Shown here piece after piece: positions 17,935 to 25,108 of a DNA stretch of 64,000 bases (within the stretch, counting starts at the first letter, position 1; every line of letters starts with the position of its first letter). Below the pieces are notes generated by a model, which worked only from the letters and a program-made list of their open reading frames with translations, searched no databases and had not been told where the DNA came from. Location: the NCBI GenBank assembly GCA_025451215.1, contig JANWKU010000114.1:1-64000 (forward strand), given 5' to 3'. Made by a program: the position numbers and the translations under genes. This stretch comes from Terriglobales bacterium (lineage in GTDB: Bacteria; Acidobacteriota; Terriglobia; Terriglobales; Acidobacteriaceae).

Positions 17935-18804
17935 TTAATCGAACACAACCGTTCTTTTGCCGTACAACAAAATTCGGTTCTCAACGTGCCAGCGCACCGC
18001 GCGTGAAAGCACTATCTTTTCCAGATCGCGGCCTTTTTGCAGCAGGTCGTTCACGGTGTCGCGGTGAGAAATTCGGACAACATCCTGCTCGATGATGGGA
18101 CCGTCGTCGAGAACTTCCGTGACGTAGTGGCTGGTGGCGCCAATCAGCTTTACGCCCCGCGCAAATGCCTGGTGATAAGGCTTTGCGCCCACGAACGCAG
18201 GCAGGAACGAATGATGAATATTAATCACGCAGCTGGGATACGCGGCCACGAATTGATCGGAAAGAATCTGCATGTAGCGCGCTAAAACAATGAAGTCCGT
18301 GTTGTGCTCTTTCAGCATCGCCAGAATCTTTTGCTCCGCTTCCTGCTTATTGCGGTCATCGACGGGTACGAAGAAGAACGGGATTTGGTAAAAATCGGCG
18401 ATCGGTTTGGTATCCGGATGATTGGAAATGATCAGCGGAATGTCGCAATGCAACTCGCCGCTCTTGTGCCGGTAAAGCAGGTCCACCAGGCAATGATCGT
18501 ATTTTGAAACCAGGATCGTCATTTTCGGCCGGTAGCTGGACTGTGCCAGTCTCCAATTCATGCCAAGTTTGCCCGCGATTGGAGAAAAATGGCGGGTAAA
18601 CTCAGACAACTCAATATCAAACTCTGACGGGTCAAACTCCACCCGCATTAAAAACAAGCGCGATTCCGGGTCGCCGTGCTCGTCCGCATGCAAAATATTG
18701 CCGTTGTGCTGTAGTACAAAGTCGGCAATGGCAGCCACCAGACCCTTACGATCCGGACAAGTCACTAACAGGATGGCGGTATTCTTCACGGAACCCGTGT
18801 TCAT
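17935..18804 (-). CDS. purU: Formyltetrahydrofolate deformylase
   Basis: Hydrolyses 10-formyl-THF to formate and THF, balancing one-carbon pools and feeding formate to PurT. It has 289 residues: an N-terminal ACT domain (ILLVTCPDRKGLVAAIADFV, residues about 10-80), then the formyltransferase-type catalytic domain with VARYMQILSDQF-like and the active-site NIHHSFLPAFVGAKPYHQA, ATSHYVTEVLDDGPIIEQDV. A longer frame reaches 18951 but adds unrelated residues; MNTGSVKNTAILLV at 18804 fits the family start. Confidence 0.95.
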   Translation of the reverse strand: MNTGSVKNTAILLVTCPDRKGLVAAIADFVLQHNGNILHADEHGDPESRLFLMRVEFDPSEFDIELSEFTRHFSPIAGKLGMNWRLAQSSYRPKMTILVSKYDHCLVDLLYRHKSGELHCDIPLIISNHPDTKPIADFYQIPFFFVPVDDRNKQEAEQKILAMLKEHNTDFIVLARYMQILSDQFVAAYPSCVINIHHSFLPAFVGAKPYHQAFARGVKLIGATSHYVTEVLDDGPIIEQDVVRISHRDTVNDLLQKGRDLEKIVLSRAVRWHVENRILLYGKRTVVFD

Positions 18805-18931
18805 GTGACGGTAATAGTACAAGAGTATGACTTTGGCCCAAAGAGAACACGTCCTTCCATGAATGGGAGGAAACCGAAGTAACCTATCGAAAGACGCGGG
18901 AGCCAGCCTGCAAGACTGCGAATGAGGACGC

Positions 18932-19102
18932 TTAGCCCATCCCCAACTCATCAGAAGATTCCAGAGGCGTGCCGCAGCGCCGGCAGATGACAGCAGAACA
19001 GTCTCCGCAGGTGAGGGGATCGGATGCCTCTGCGGCGCAATTGGGACAGTAGAAAAGTACCTCCGCTTTTTGCTCTGGGCTGGAATCAGGCGTTTTGGTC
19101 AT
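18932..19102 (-). CDS. Small double zinc-ribbon protein (56 aa)
   Basis: Starts MTKTPDSSPEQKAEVLFYCP. The cysteines are arranged as YCPNCAAEASDP, LTCGDCS and VICRRCGTPL, so two treble-clef or ribbon-like zinc sites fill most of the chain. GAAGGGG lies seven bases before the ATG at 19102. Upstream of purU in the same direction; the function is unknown. Confidence 0.75.
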   Translation of the reverse strand: MTKTPDSSPEQKAEVLFYCPNCAAEASDPLTCGDCSAVICRRCGTPLESSDELGMG

Positions 19103-19247
19103 AAAAACCCCTTCTGGATATGAAGACGTCTCAGAATAAAACATTTTCGCGGTTGTCAGTTGCCTTCAGGATGTAAATCTCGACAGAGACTTTCTGCATC
19201 TTAAATTTACGGCATGATTTTGCCGGTGCGAACCACAGGAGAGAACC

Positions 19248-19526
19248 ATGGAGAACTGGAAGCACGCATTGATCGCGGGAAGCGTCGGTGTTGGCGCGTT
19301 GCTTTTGTTGCGTGGGAAACGGCCCGCAGGATTGGTCTGCGCCGGTATCGGGCTGGCCACCCTGGCTTCCGAATATCCCGAGAAGTTTCGCGATATCCGC
19401 ACCAACTTTCATGAATACGTCGAACAGGGAGCCACGCTCCTTGACGTAGCCTCAAGAGTAGGAGAGCGCATATCGGATATGAGTGAGACTTCGGCGTCCT
19501 CTTGGTATCGCTTTCTGGCGGGATGA
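19248..19526 (+). CDS. Small membrane-associated hypothetical protein
   Basis: Ninety-two residues with a hydrophobic, glycine-rich first half (HALIAGSVGVGALLLL and GLVCAGIGLATLA, two short spans) and a helical second half (FHEYVEQGATLLDVASRVGERISD). GGAGAG six bases before the ATG is a strong ribosome site. The layout resembles small proteins of the cell envelope, but no family is recognised. Confidence 0.7.
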   Translation: MENWKHALIAGSVGVGALLLLRGKRPAGLVCAGIGLATLASEYPEKFRDIRTNFHEYVEQGATLLDVASRVGERISDMSETSASSWYRFLAG

Positions 19527-19696
19527 GCGAGGCCAACCCGCTGGCTCAGCCGTGCAGCCGCTCCGTGCCCACTGGTTCTATGGCGCGCCGCCTGAATTCT
19601 TTAGGCAGTATCTCCAAAGCTTCATCTCCAAAGTATTCTCCGCAGTAATATAGTTCGCGCTTGCGCGATGATGATACGCGCCTAAGGAACGGAACC

Positions 19697-20413
19697 ATGG
19701 AAGCCGACGCCCGAAAGAAAATTCAGATTTTTCTAGCCATTGCCATCGCGGTGGCCGCTGCTCGTACCGCATACGTGCTGCATGAAAGAAAAGCAGAATC
19801 GGAGCAGGTCCAAAAGCAGGCACCGCCTCTCGATCCCGATGATTACGTTGTCCCCAAAAAGCTCTATCCCTACGACTTGAAAACCGCGAAACAACTCACC
19901 AAGCAGCCGGTATGGGTGAGGTTGGGTTACCGCATTGCTTTTTATCCCTACAGCGAAGCGCAGCACCGCTCAGATTTTGCGCACCAAAAGGGCACACTCG
20001 GACCAATCCAAAAGCTTAATATCAAAAACGTCGTGCTCGACGCTTCGCCGGGAACTCCCGGCGAGCGCCAGATCATGGCCCTCTTCGAACAAGATGGGCG
20101 GACGTATTCATTTCCCATTGGGGCGGTCAAAGACGGCGACTTTCGCTTCTACTCCAACGACATGCTGTTCATTCAGGACCCGCACGAGCTTTACAAAGAC
20201 TGGCCGGCGGACGTCTGGACAGCGATTGATAGACATGAAGCAACACCTGGGATGAACCAGTTGCAAGTCGGTTTTGCGTTGGGGATGGGAAGCTCCGAAG
20301 GTTCCGGAGACGCTGACAATGGCACGATGTACTACGCAAATGGCGGCAAGCCTATCTCGGTAACCTACAGCAACGGAAAAGCTGTGGAGGTAAAAGCGGC
20401 CCCGGGAACTTGA
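19697..20413 (+). CDS. Hypothetical protein with N-terminal membrane anchor
   Basis: A 238-residue protein. Residues about 8-24 (IFLAIAIAVAAARTAYV) are a single hydrophobic span, and the rest is soluble, with PVWVRLGYRIAFYPY, SPGTPGERQIMALFEQDG and FYSNDMLFIQDPHELYKDWP. AAGGAACGG precedes the ATG at 19697; a further ATG at 19661 is less likely. Family unknown. It is likely anchored in the cytoplasmic membrane facing the periplasm. Confidence 0.7.
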   Translation: MEADARKKIQIFLAIAIAVAAARTAYVLHERKAESEQVQKQAPPLDPDDYVVPKKLYPYDLKTAKQLTKQPVWVRLGYRIAFYPYSEAQHRSDFAHQKGTLGPIQKLNIKNVVLDASPGTPGERQIMALFEQDGRTYSFPIGAVKDGDFRFYSNDMLFIQDPHELYKDWPADVWTAIDRHEATPGMNQLQVGFALGMGSSEGSGDADNGTMYYANGGKPISVTYSNGKAVEVKAAPGT

Positions 20414-20453
20414 AATTTAATTCCCATAACCAACAATCGCGAATTCAATTGTC

Positions 20454-20921
20454 TTATTTCACCACCGGCGAATGTTCATCCGCCGCTCCCTGATCGTTTC
20501 CATGAATCGCACCTTTTTCGTCCGCATAAAACGAACGATGGTCGGCGTCCACCTGGGTGGGCGTCATGGTCAGCTCAAATCCGTCTTTGTGCGAGCGGAA
20601 CGAAGCCGTGTAGTCGCCGCGATGAGTGTCCACCATCCGCCGGGTAAATGAGCCGGTATGGACCAGGTTCATCAAGGAAGTTGCATAGTGCCCGTTTTTC
20701 TTCTCATAGATCCTTTGTGCCCGCAATATGGTGCGCATATAGCCCAAGGCGAGAGCCTCGGAGTCGGAATGGGCGGGATCGCCAGGAAATTTTGGCTGGT
20801 AGGCAGTAGTAGCAGTTTGCGCCCCTGCCATAACCACACCCGCCAATAGCAGGACACAACCCTGAAAAACGGTTCGGAATCTCAGTTTCACGCGTTTAAA
20901 CCTCGGTTTGGTTGGATGCAA
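20454..20921 (-). CDS. Secreted hypothetical protein, pilin-tail-like
   Basis: A 155-residue exported protein with a basic start and a hydrophobic signal segment (GCVLLLAGVVMAGAQT). The mature part contains SEALALGYMRTILRAQRIYEKKNGHYATSL, which recalls the C-terminal globular part of type IV pilin-like proteins, where a helix is followed by an aromatic GHYA turn. It lacks the prepilin cleavage site, so it is not itself a pilin. The function is unknown. Confidence 0.65.
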   Translation of the reverse strand: MHPTKPRFKRVKLRFRTVFQGCVLLLAGVVMAGAQTATTAYQPKFPGDPAHSDSEALALGYMRTILRAQRIYEKKNGHYATSLMNLVHTGSFTRRMVDTHRGDYTASFRSHKDGFELTMTPTQVDADHRSFYADEKGAIHGNDQGAADEHSPVVK

Positions 20922-21017
20922 CCCATGTTACTGCCGTAATCCCAATGTATTACCGATTCTTCCCTCGCGGGGATGTTCTGGTTATTCTAGATCGAGTTTC
21001 CCTGTGCAGGAGAGCAT

Positions 21018-21692
21018 ATGAAGGCTGCAACTGCGATGAAAGCCGCTCCGTCTAAGAAAGAGCCGATCCGTATTGCCGTGGTGGAAAGTGATCCGCTACG
21101 CTTCGTTGGCTTCCGGGCTTTGTTTGATACGGAGTCGGATTTTGAATTGATCTCGGCTACCATGGCGGATGTCAGCACCCTGCAGAATACCGATCTCATC
21201 CTGCTCGGTAATCGCGCGGGACAAAATCTGTTCGACGTGATGGCCAGCCTGAAGGCTTCGCGTCCCGACCTACGAATTATTGTCACCGGTTCCGGCATGG
21301 ACGAAGAGACGATTTTGAAGGCCATTGCCGCCGGGGCCAAAGGCTATGTGGATGAAGCAGCATCGCCGCAGGAATTTGTGCAGGCCATCCGCATTGTCAA
21401 TCAAGGCTCAGTTTGGGCCCCGCGCCATGTACTTTCCACTTTCATTGAACGCGTGACTTCCGCGCCCGGACGAATCTTTCCCGCCGGCCGCGTCACTTTC
21501 ACCGACCGCGAAAAAGAAGTTTTGGAAATGCTGGTCGTGGGCCGCTCCAATAAAGAAATTGGCAGCGTGCTCGGGATTGAAGAACGCACCGTAAAAGCGC
21601 ACGTCGCCAAATTGATGCGAAAGGTCGGCGTGCAGAACCGCATAGCGCTCTCCGTTCATGCCATCACGCATTCGCTGGTCACTGCGCGATAA
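21018..21692 (+). CDS. LuxR/NarL-type regulator with degenerate receiver domain
   Basis: A 224-residue transcription factor. The N-terminal receiver-like domain (residues about 18-135) starts RIAVVESDPLRF with the acidic residues, and the Lys is kept in AAGAKGYVDEA. Where the phospho-acceptor Asp is expected after the third strand the sequence is DLILLGNRAGQ, a Gly in place of Asp. The C-terminal helix-turn-helix is canonical: FTDREKEVLEMLVVGRSNKE, SVLGIEERTVKAHVAKLM. It likely acts without classical phosphorylation. No histidine kinase lies beside it. Confidence 0.88.
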   Translation: MKAATAMKAAPSKKEPIRIAVVESDPLRFVGFRALFDTESDFELISATMADVSTLQNTDLILLGNRAGQNLFDVMASLKASRPDLRIIVTGSGMDEETILKAIAAGAKGYVDEAASPQEFVQAIRIVNQGSVWAPRHVLSTFIERVTSAPGRIFPAGRVTFTDREKEVLEMLVVGRSNKEIGSVLGIEERTVKAHVAKLMRKVGVQNRIALSVHAITHSLVTAR

Positions 21693-22041
21693 CTTTGCAC
21701 GCTGTCCACAAGAATCCCACGGCGGACGCGCATTTTTACTACGCATTCCATTTCCCGCGGAAATTAACCTTCCGAATCTCCGCCATTACTTCCGGACAAT
21801 GACCTAGGTAATCTTGTGGCCCAATATCGCTTGACGCATACTCGCGTCACCTACCACAGAACCTGGGAGACGGGGTTGGAAGTGGAGATTTAGGGTCGCC
21901 GCTACCAGCCCCGATTTTTTTGTCCCCAAATCAGTCAACAACCTCTTCAAAGATACTTCGGATAACCATTTTTTTCACCTGCGAATCTCTTACAATCAGC
22001 TACATACAATTTTGACCCAAAGATTCAACCAGGAGAAGTCC
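21693..22041. other. Gene-free stretch before the SYLF gene
   Basis: About 350 bases with no ORF I can support. It must hold the promoter of the SYLF gene. The last part is AT-richer and ends with AGGAG before its ATG. I see no convincing repeat, hairpin or operator here. Confidence 0.6.
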
Positions 22042-22731
22042 ATGAGAAAGCTTTACGTGGCAGGGGTAGTGGTTTGTCTGGCAGCGATGGCCTGGGCAGC
22101 CGACGGAAGTGGCACTAAATCGGCGCAGCGTGTGGAGGCCGCCTCAAAAGTGCTCGACCAAATCCAGTCCGCTCCCGATACAGGAATTCCAGCGGAAGTA
22201 CTAAGCTCCGCAGAGTGCGTCGCAGTGGTGCCTTCGATGTTGAATGGCGGATTTGTCATCGGCGCGCGTTACGGACGCGGCGTCGCCAGCTGCCGCACAG
22301 CCAAAGGCTGGAGCGCTCCCGCATTTTTCGCCATCAAAGGCGGCAGTTTTGGATTGCAAATCGGCGGCCAGGCAATTGATTTGGTCATGCTCATCATGAA
22401 CCGCGAGGGCATGGACAACTTGCTTTCTTCCAAATTCAAGCTGGGGGCGGATGCCAGTGTGGCCGCCGGGCCGGTCGGACGGCATGCCGCCGCCGATACG
22501 GATTGGAAGATGCGCGCCCAGGTACTCTCTTATTCTCGCGCCCGCGGCGTTTTCGCTGGTCTCGCACTGAACGGGGCGGTCATCAACGAGGACAAAGACA
22601 GCACGCAAGAATTCTACGGAAAGATCGTGCCGTTCAAAACATCCTTGACCGGTGGGATGGAAGCGCCGCAAGCGTCTTATCCGTTCTTGAGCACTCTCGC
22701 GAAATGGGCCAAGGTGGCAGGGACTAGATAA
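22042..22731 (+). CDS. SYLF (YSC84/DUF500) domain lipid-binding protein, exported
   Basis: A 229-residue protein with a signal peptide (LYVAGVVVCLAAMAWAADG). The SYLF domain fills the mature part: VLSSAECVAVVPSMLNGGFV, GARYGRGVASCR, GWSAPAFFAIKGGSFGLQIG, LVMLIMNREGMDNLL, KLGADASVAAGPVGR and SYSRARGVFAGLALNG. Family members bind phosphoinositide or other lipids; in bacteria the role is open. AGGAGAAG precedes the ATG at 22042, so the upstream in-frame ATG at 22012 is not used. A strong terminator follows the stop codon. Confidence 0.93.
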   Translation: MRKLYVAGVVVCLAAMAWAADGSGTKSAQRVEAASKVLDQIQSAPDTGIPAEVLSSAECVAVVPSMLNGGFVIGARYGRGVASCRTAKGWSAPAFFAIKGGSFGLQIGGQAIDLVMLIMNREGMDNLLSSKFKLGADASVAAGPVGRHAAADTDWKMRAQVLSYSRARGVFAGLALNGAVINEDKDSTQEFYGKIVPFKTSLTGGMEAPQASYPFLSTLAKWAKVAGTR

Positions 22732-22752
22732 TCCTGGATCAGAGAAATTGTG

Positions 22753-22788
22753 ACAAGGCGCGGCCAAAATCGCGCCTTGTTTGCTTTT
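22753..22788 (+). terminator. Rho-independent terminator of the SYLF gene
   Basis: A perfect ten-base stem (ACAAGGCGCG paired with CGCGCCTTGT) with an eight-base loop begins 22 bases after the stop codon and is followed by TTGCTTTT. It is the clearest intrinsic terminator in the window. Confidence 0.85.
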
Positions 22789-22837
22789 ACTTGGTTACTT
22801 TTAAAGACCTGGACCGTTTGACATTGATTTTCCGTGA

Positions 22838-23761
22838 ATGGTACCGTCACGCTTCTCCTTAATGCGGCAGCGACTCGAATACGCGCTGGTCTGGCCGTTT
22901 ATCACCATTCTCGGGCTGCTTCCCCGCCCGCTGGCGCGGGCCATTGGCATTTCGCTGGGACAAACGATTTATCTTCTGCATGCCCACCTGCGGCATGTTG
23001 GCATGCGCAACCTGAAGCTGGCATTCCCGGAAAAGAGCCGCACCGAGCGCTCCCGCATCCTGCGCGGTGAATTCACCTCGTTAGGACGACAATTGGCAGA
23101 GGTCTGCCGCTTTCCCAAATACACTCTGCAGAATTTGAATAACGTCATTGTGTATGACGGATTTGAGAACTACGAGCAAGCCGTGGCGCAAGGAAAGGGC
23201 ATTCTCTTCCTGACTGCGCATTTTGGCGGATGGGAGCTTTCCGCCTTTGCCCACTCCATGCACGGTCATCCCATGCACATTGTGACCCGCCCGCTCGATA
23301 ACATTTACCTGGACGCTCTTGTCCGCAGCTACCGAACCATGCATGGCAATACCGTAGTGGACAAAAGCGACTTCGTTCGCGGTTTGCTTTCGGCTATGAA
23401 CAAGGGAGAAGTGGTGGGCATCCTGATGGACACCAACATGACTCCGCCGCAGGGAATTTTCGTGAATTTCTTCAACATTCCCGCCTGCACGGCCAGCGGA
23501 CTGGCCCGCATTGCATTGCGCACCGGAGCCGCGGTGGTGCCGGGATTTACCATTTGGGACCCGGCCCTCAGAAAGTATCGGCTGCGCTTCGATCCCGCTG
23601 TCACTTTGGTCCGTAGCGACAATAACGAAGCGGACATCACCGCCAACACCCAGATCTTCACGAAAATTATTGAGGATTACGTGCGGCGTTATCCCGACCA
23701 GTGGCTGTGGGTGCACCGCCGATGGAAGACGCGCCCTGAAGGAGAACCACCGCTGTATTAA
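22838..23761 (+). CDS. Lysophospholipid/lipid A acyltransferase (LpxL/HtrB family)
   Basis: A 307-residue membrane-associated acyltransferase, likely adding a secondary acyl chain in lipid A or related lipid synthesis. Seen are an N-terminal hydrophobic segment (ALVWPFITILGLLP), the HX4E-type catalytic motif FLTAHFGGWELSAF, the family stretch GILMDTNMTPPQGIFVNFF, and PDQWLWVHRRWKTRP at the end. It precedes lpxD, with a short opposite-strand ORF between them. A second in-frame ATG at 22862 is possible. Gene symbol withheld because the exact acyl acceptor is uncertain. Confidence 0.88.
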   Translation: MVPSRFSLMRQRLEYALVWPFITILGLLPRPLARAIGISLGQTIYLLHAHLRHVGMRNLKLAFPEKSRTERSRILRGEFTSLGRQLAEVCRFPKYTLQNLNNVIVYDGFENYEQAVAQGKGILFLTAHFGGWELSAFAHSMHGHPMHIVTRPLDNIYLDALVRSYRTMHGNTVVDKSDFVRGLLSAMNKGEVVGILMDTNMTPPQGIFVNFFNIPACTASGLARIALRTGAAVVPGFTIWDPALRKYRLRFDPAVTLVRSDNNEADITANTQIFTKIIEDYVRRYPDQWLWVHRRWKTRPEGEPPLY

Positions 23762-23774
23762 GTTTTTCTGCTCT

Positions 23775-23798
23775 TGTAGCGCCGGACTTTAGCCTGGC
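23775..23798. repeat. GTAGCGCCGGACT-type hairpin repeat
   Basis: TGTAGCGCCGGACTTTAGCC followed by TGGC can fold into an imperfect hairpin just after the acyltransferase gene. A close relative stands at 30512-30537 and the same stem type at 32401-32421, so this is a dispersed intergenic element that may double as a terminator. Confidence 0.5.
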
Positions 23799-23840
23799 AA
23801 ACGTCAGTCGGGGAAACCCTCGCTCACCCTTGCTCCTACC

Positions 23841-23984
23841 CTAAAACCAATCACTCCGATAAGCAACCCACCAGCTCACATAAGCGATGGGGACCGTCGC
23901 CGCCAGACACCACCAGATGGATAGTTCAAAATCCGCAATCAAGCCCAGCACACTGAACACGATCCAGAAAATCTTCTTCTGCAT
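23841..23984 (-). CDS. 47-residue aromatic-rich membrane protein
   Basis: Starts MQKKIFWIVFSVLGLIADFE and ends WWVAYRSDWF. The chain is two short membrane spans rich in Trp, with a dibasic start. The dense hydrophobic pattern over the whole length is unlikely by chance and looks like a conserved small membrane protein. No good ribosome site is seen. It is antisense to and between the acyltransferase and lpxD. Confidence 0.68.
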   Translation of the reverse strand: MQKKIFWIVFSVLGLIADFELSIWWCLAATVPIAYVSWWVAYRSDWF

Positions 23985-24040
23985 GCGGTTATTGTAGTCT
24001 GCGGCTTTTCTTTCCTCTCGTAAACGTATAAAAAGAGTCC

Positions 24041-25036
24041 ATGAAAATTTCCGTAAAAGAGATTGCGGAATTCGTGCAAGCGCAAGTAGTAGGAGATGGC
24101 GAGGTCGTCGTCTCAGGAATTGCCAGCTTGCAGTCCGCCTCCCCGCAAGACCTTGTTTTCGTGGAAGATGAAAAACACTTGCGGGCCGCGTTCACATCTT
24201 CGGCGGCCGCGGTACTGGCAGGCGATTTTGCGGCGGGCAAAAATTCACCCAAGCCATTGCTGATCGCGAAACATCCCAAACTGGCTTTCGCCCGTGCGGC
24301 CCGGCTGCTTTACCCTCGCCCGGATGCAACTGCCGGGATTCACGAATCAGCCACGGTAGATCCTTCGGCAAAGCTCGCCGCGGACGTAACGATTGCCGCC
24401 CGAGCAGTGATTGGACCAGGAGTCCAAATTGGAACCGGCTCGCGCATCGCCGCTGGCTGCGTGATTGGTGCGGGAGTATCGATCGGGCAGGACTGCGAGA
24501 TTTATCCCAATGTAACGATCTATCCCGGAACCACGCTGGCCAAACGCGTGATTGTCCACGCGGGCGCCGTGCTGGGCAGCGATGGATTTGGATATGTCCG
24601 TGATAAGGCCACGGGCCATTACGAAAAATTCCCGCAGATTGGACGGCTCGAAATTGCCGACGACGTTGAGATCGGAGCCAATGCAACGATTGATCGAGGA
24701 GCGCTAGAGGTCACGCGCATCTCGCGCGGCGCGAAGATTGACAACCTGGTGCATATCGGCCACAACTGCCAGCTCGGTGAAGATGTCGTCGTCGCCGCGC
24801 AAACGGGGCTCTCGGGAAGCGTCACTCTGGAAAAGAATGTTCTGCTGGGCGGCCAGGTGGGTATCGGTGAAGGCGCGCGCATTGAGGAAGGGGTAATGCT
24901 TGGAGGCCAGGGCGGAGTGCTGCCCGGAAAAGTCCTTCGTGGCAAGGGCGAAGCTTTTTGGGGAACGCCTGCGCGCCCGCTCAGGGAATATCTGAAGCAA
25001 CTAGCGGCTGTGGCGCGATTCGCGCGGCGTGGTTAA
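24041..25036 (+). CDS. lpxD: UDP-3-O-acylglucosamine N-acyltransferase
   Basis: Transfers an R-3-hydroxyacyl chain from ACP to the 2-amino group of UDP-3-O-acyl-glucosamine, the third step of lipid A synthesis. It has 331 residues: an N-terminal uridine-binding domain (MKISVKEIAEFV... ASLQSASPQDLVFVED), then a left-handed beta-helix of hexapeptide repeats (ATVDPSAKLAADVTIAARAV...), the catalytic His region VHIGHNCQLGEDVV, and a C-terminal helix. No lpxA, fabZ or bamA lies beside it, so it is separated from the usual lpx cluster. Confidence 0.95.
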   Translation: MKISVKEIAEFVQAQVVGDGEVVVSGIASLQSASPQDLVFVEDEKHLRAAFTSSAAAVLAGDFAAGKNSPKPLLIAKHPKLAFARAARLLYPRPDATAGIHESATVDPSAKLAADVTIAARAVIGPGVQIGTGSRIAAGCVIGAGVSIGQDCEIYPNVTIYPGTTLAKRVIVHAGAVLGSDGFGYVRDKATGHYEKFPQIGRLEIADDVEIGANATIDRGALEVTRISRGAKIDNLVHIGHNCQLGEDVVVAAQTGLSGSVTLEKNVLLGGQVGIGEGARIEEGVMLGGQGGVLPGKVLRGKGEAFWGTPARPLREYLKQLAAVARFARRG

Positions 25037-25108
25037 GTGGTTAAACGGAACCAATCAACGGGAGCTGCTTTGTAAAAGCTCCCGGCGTGATTCGCCGCAG
25101 TTGAAAGT

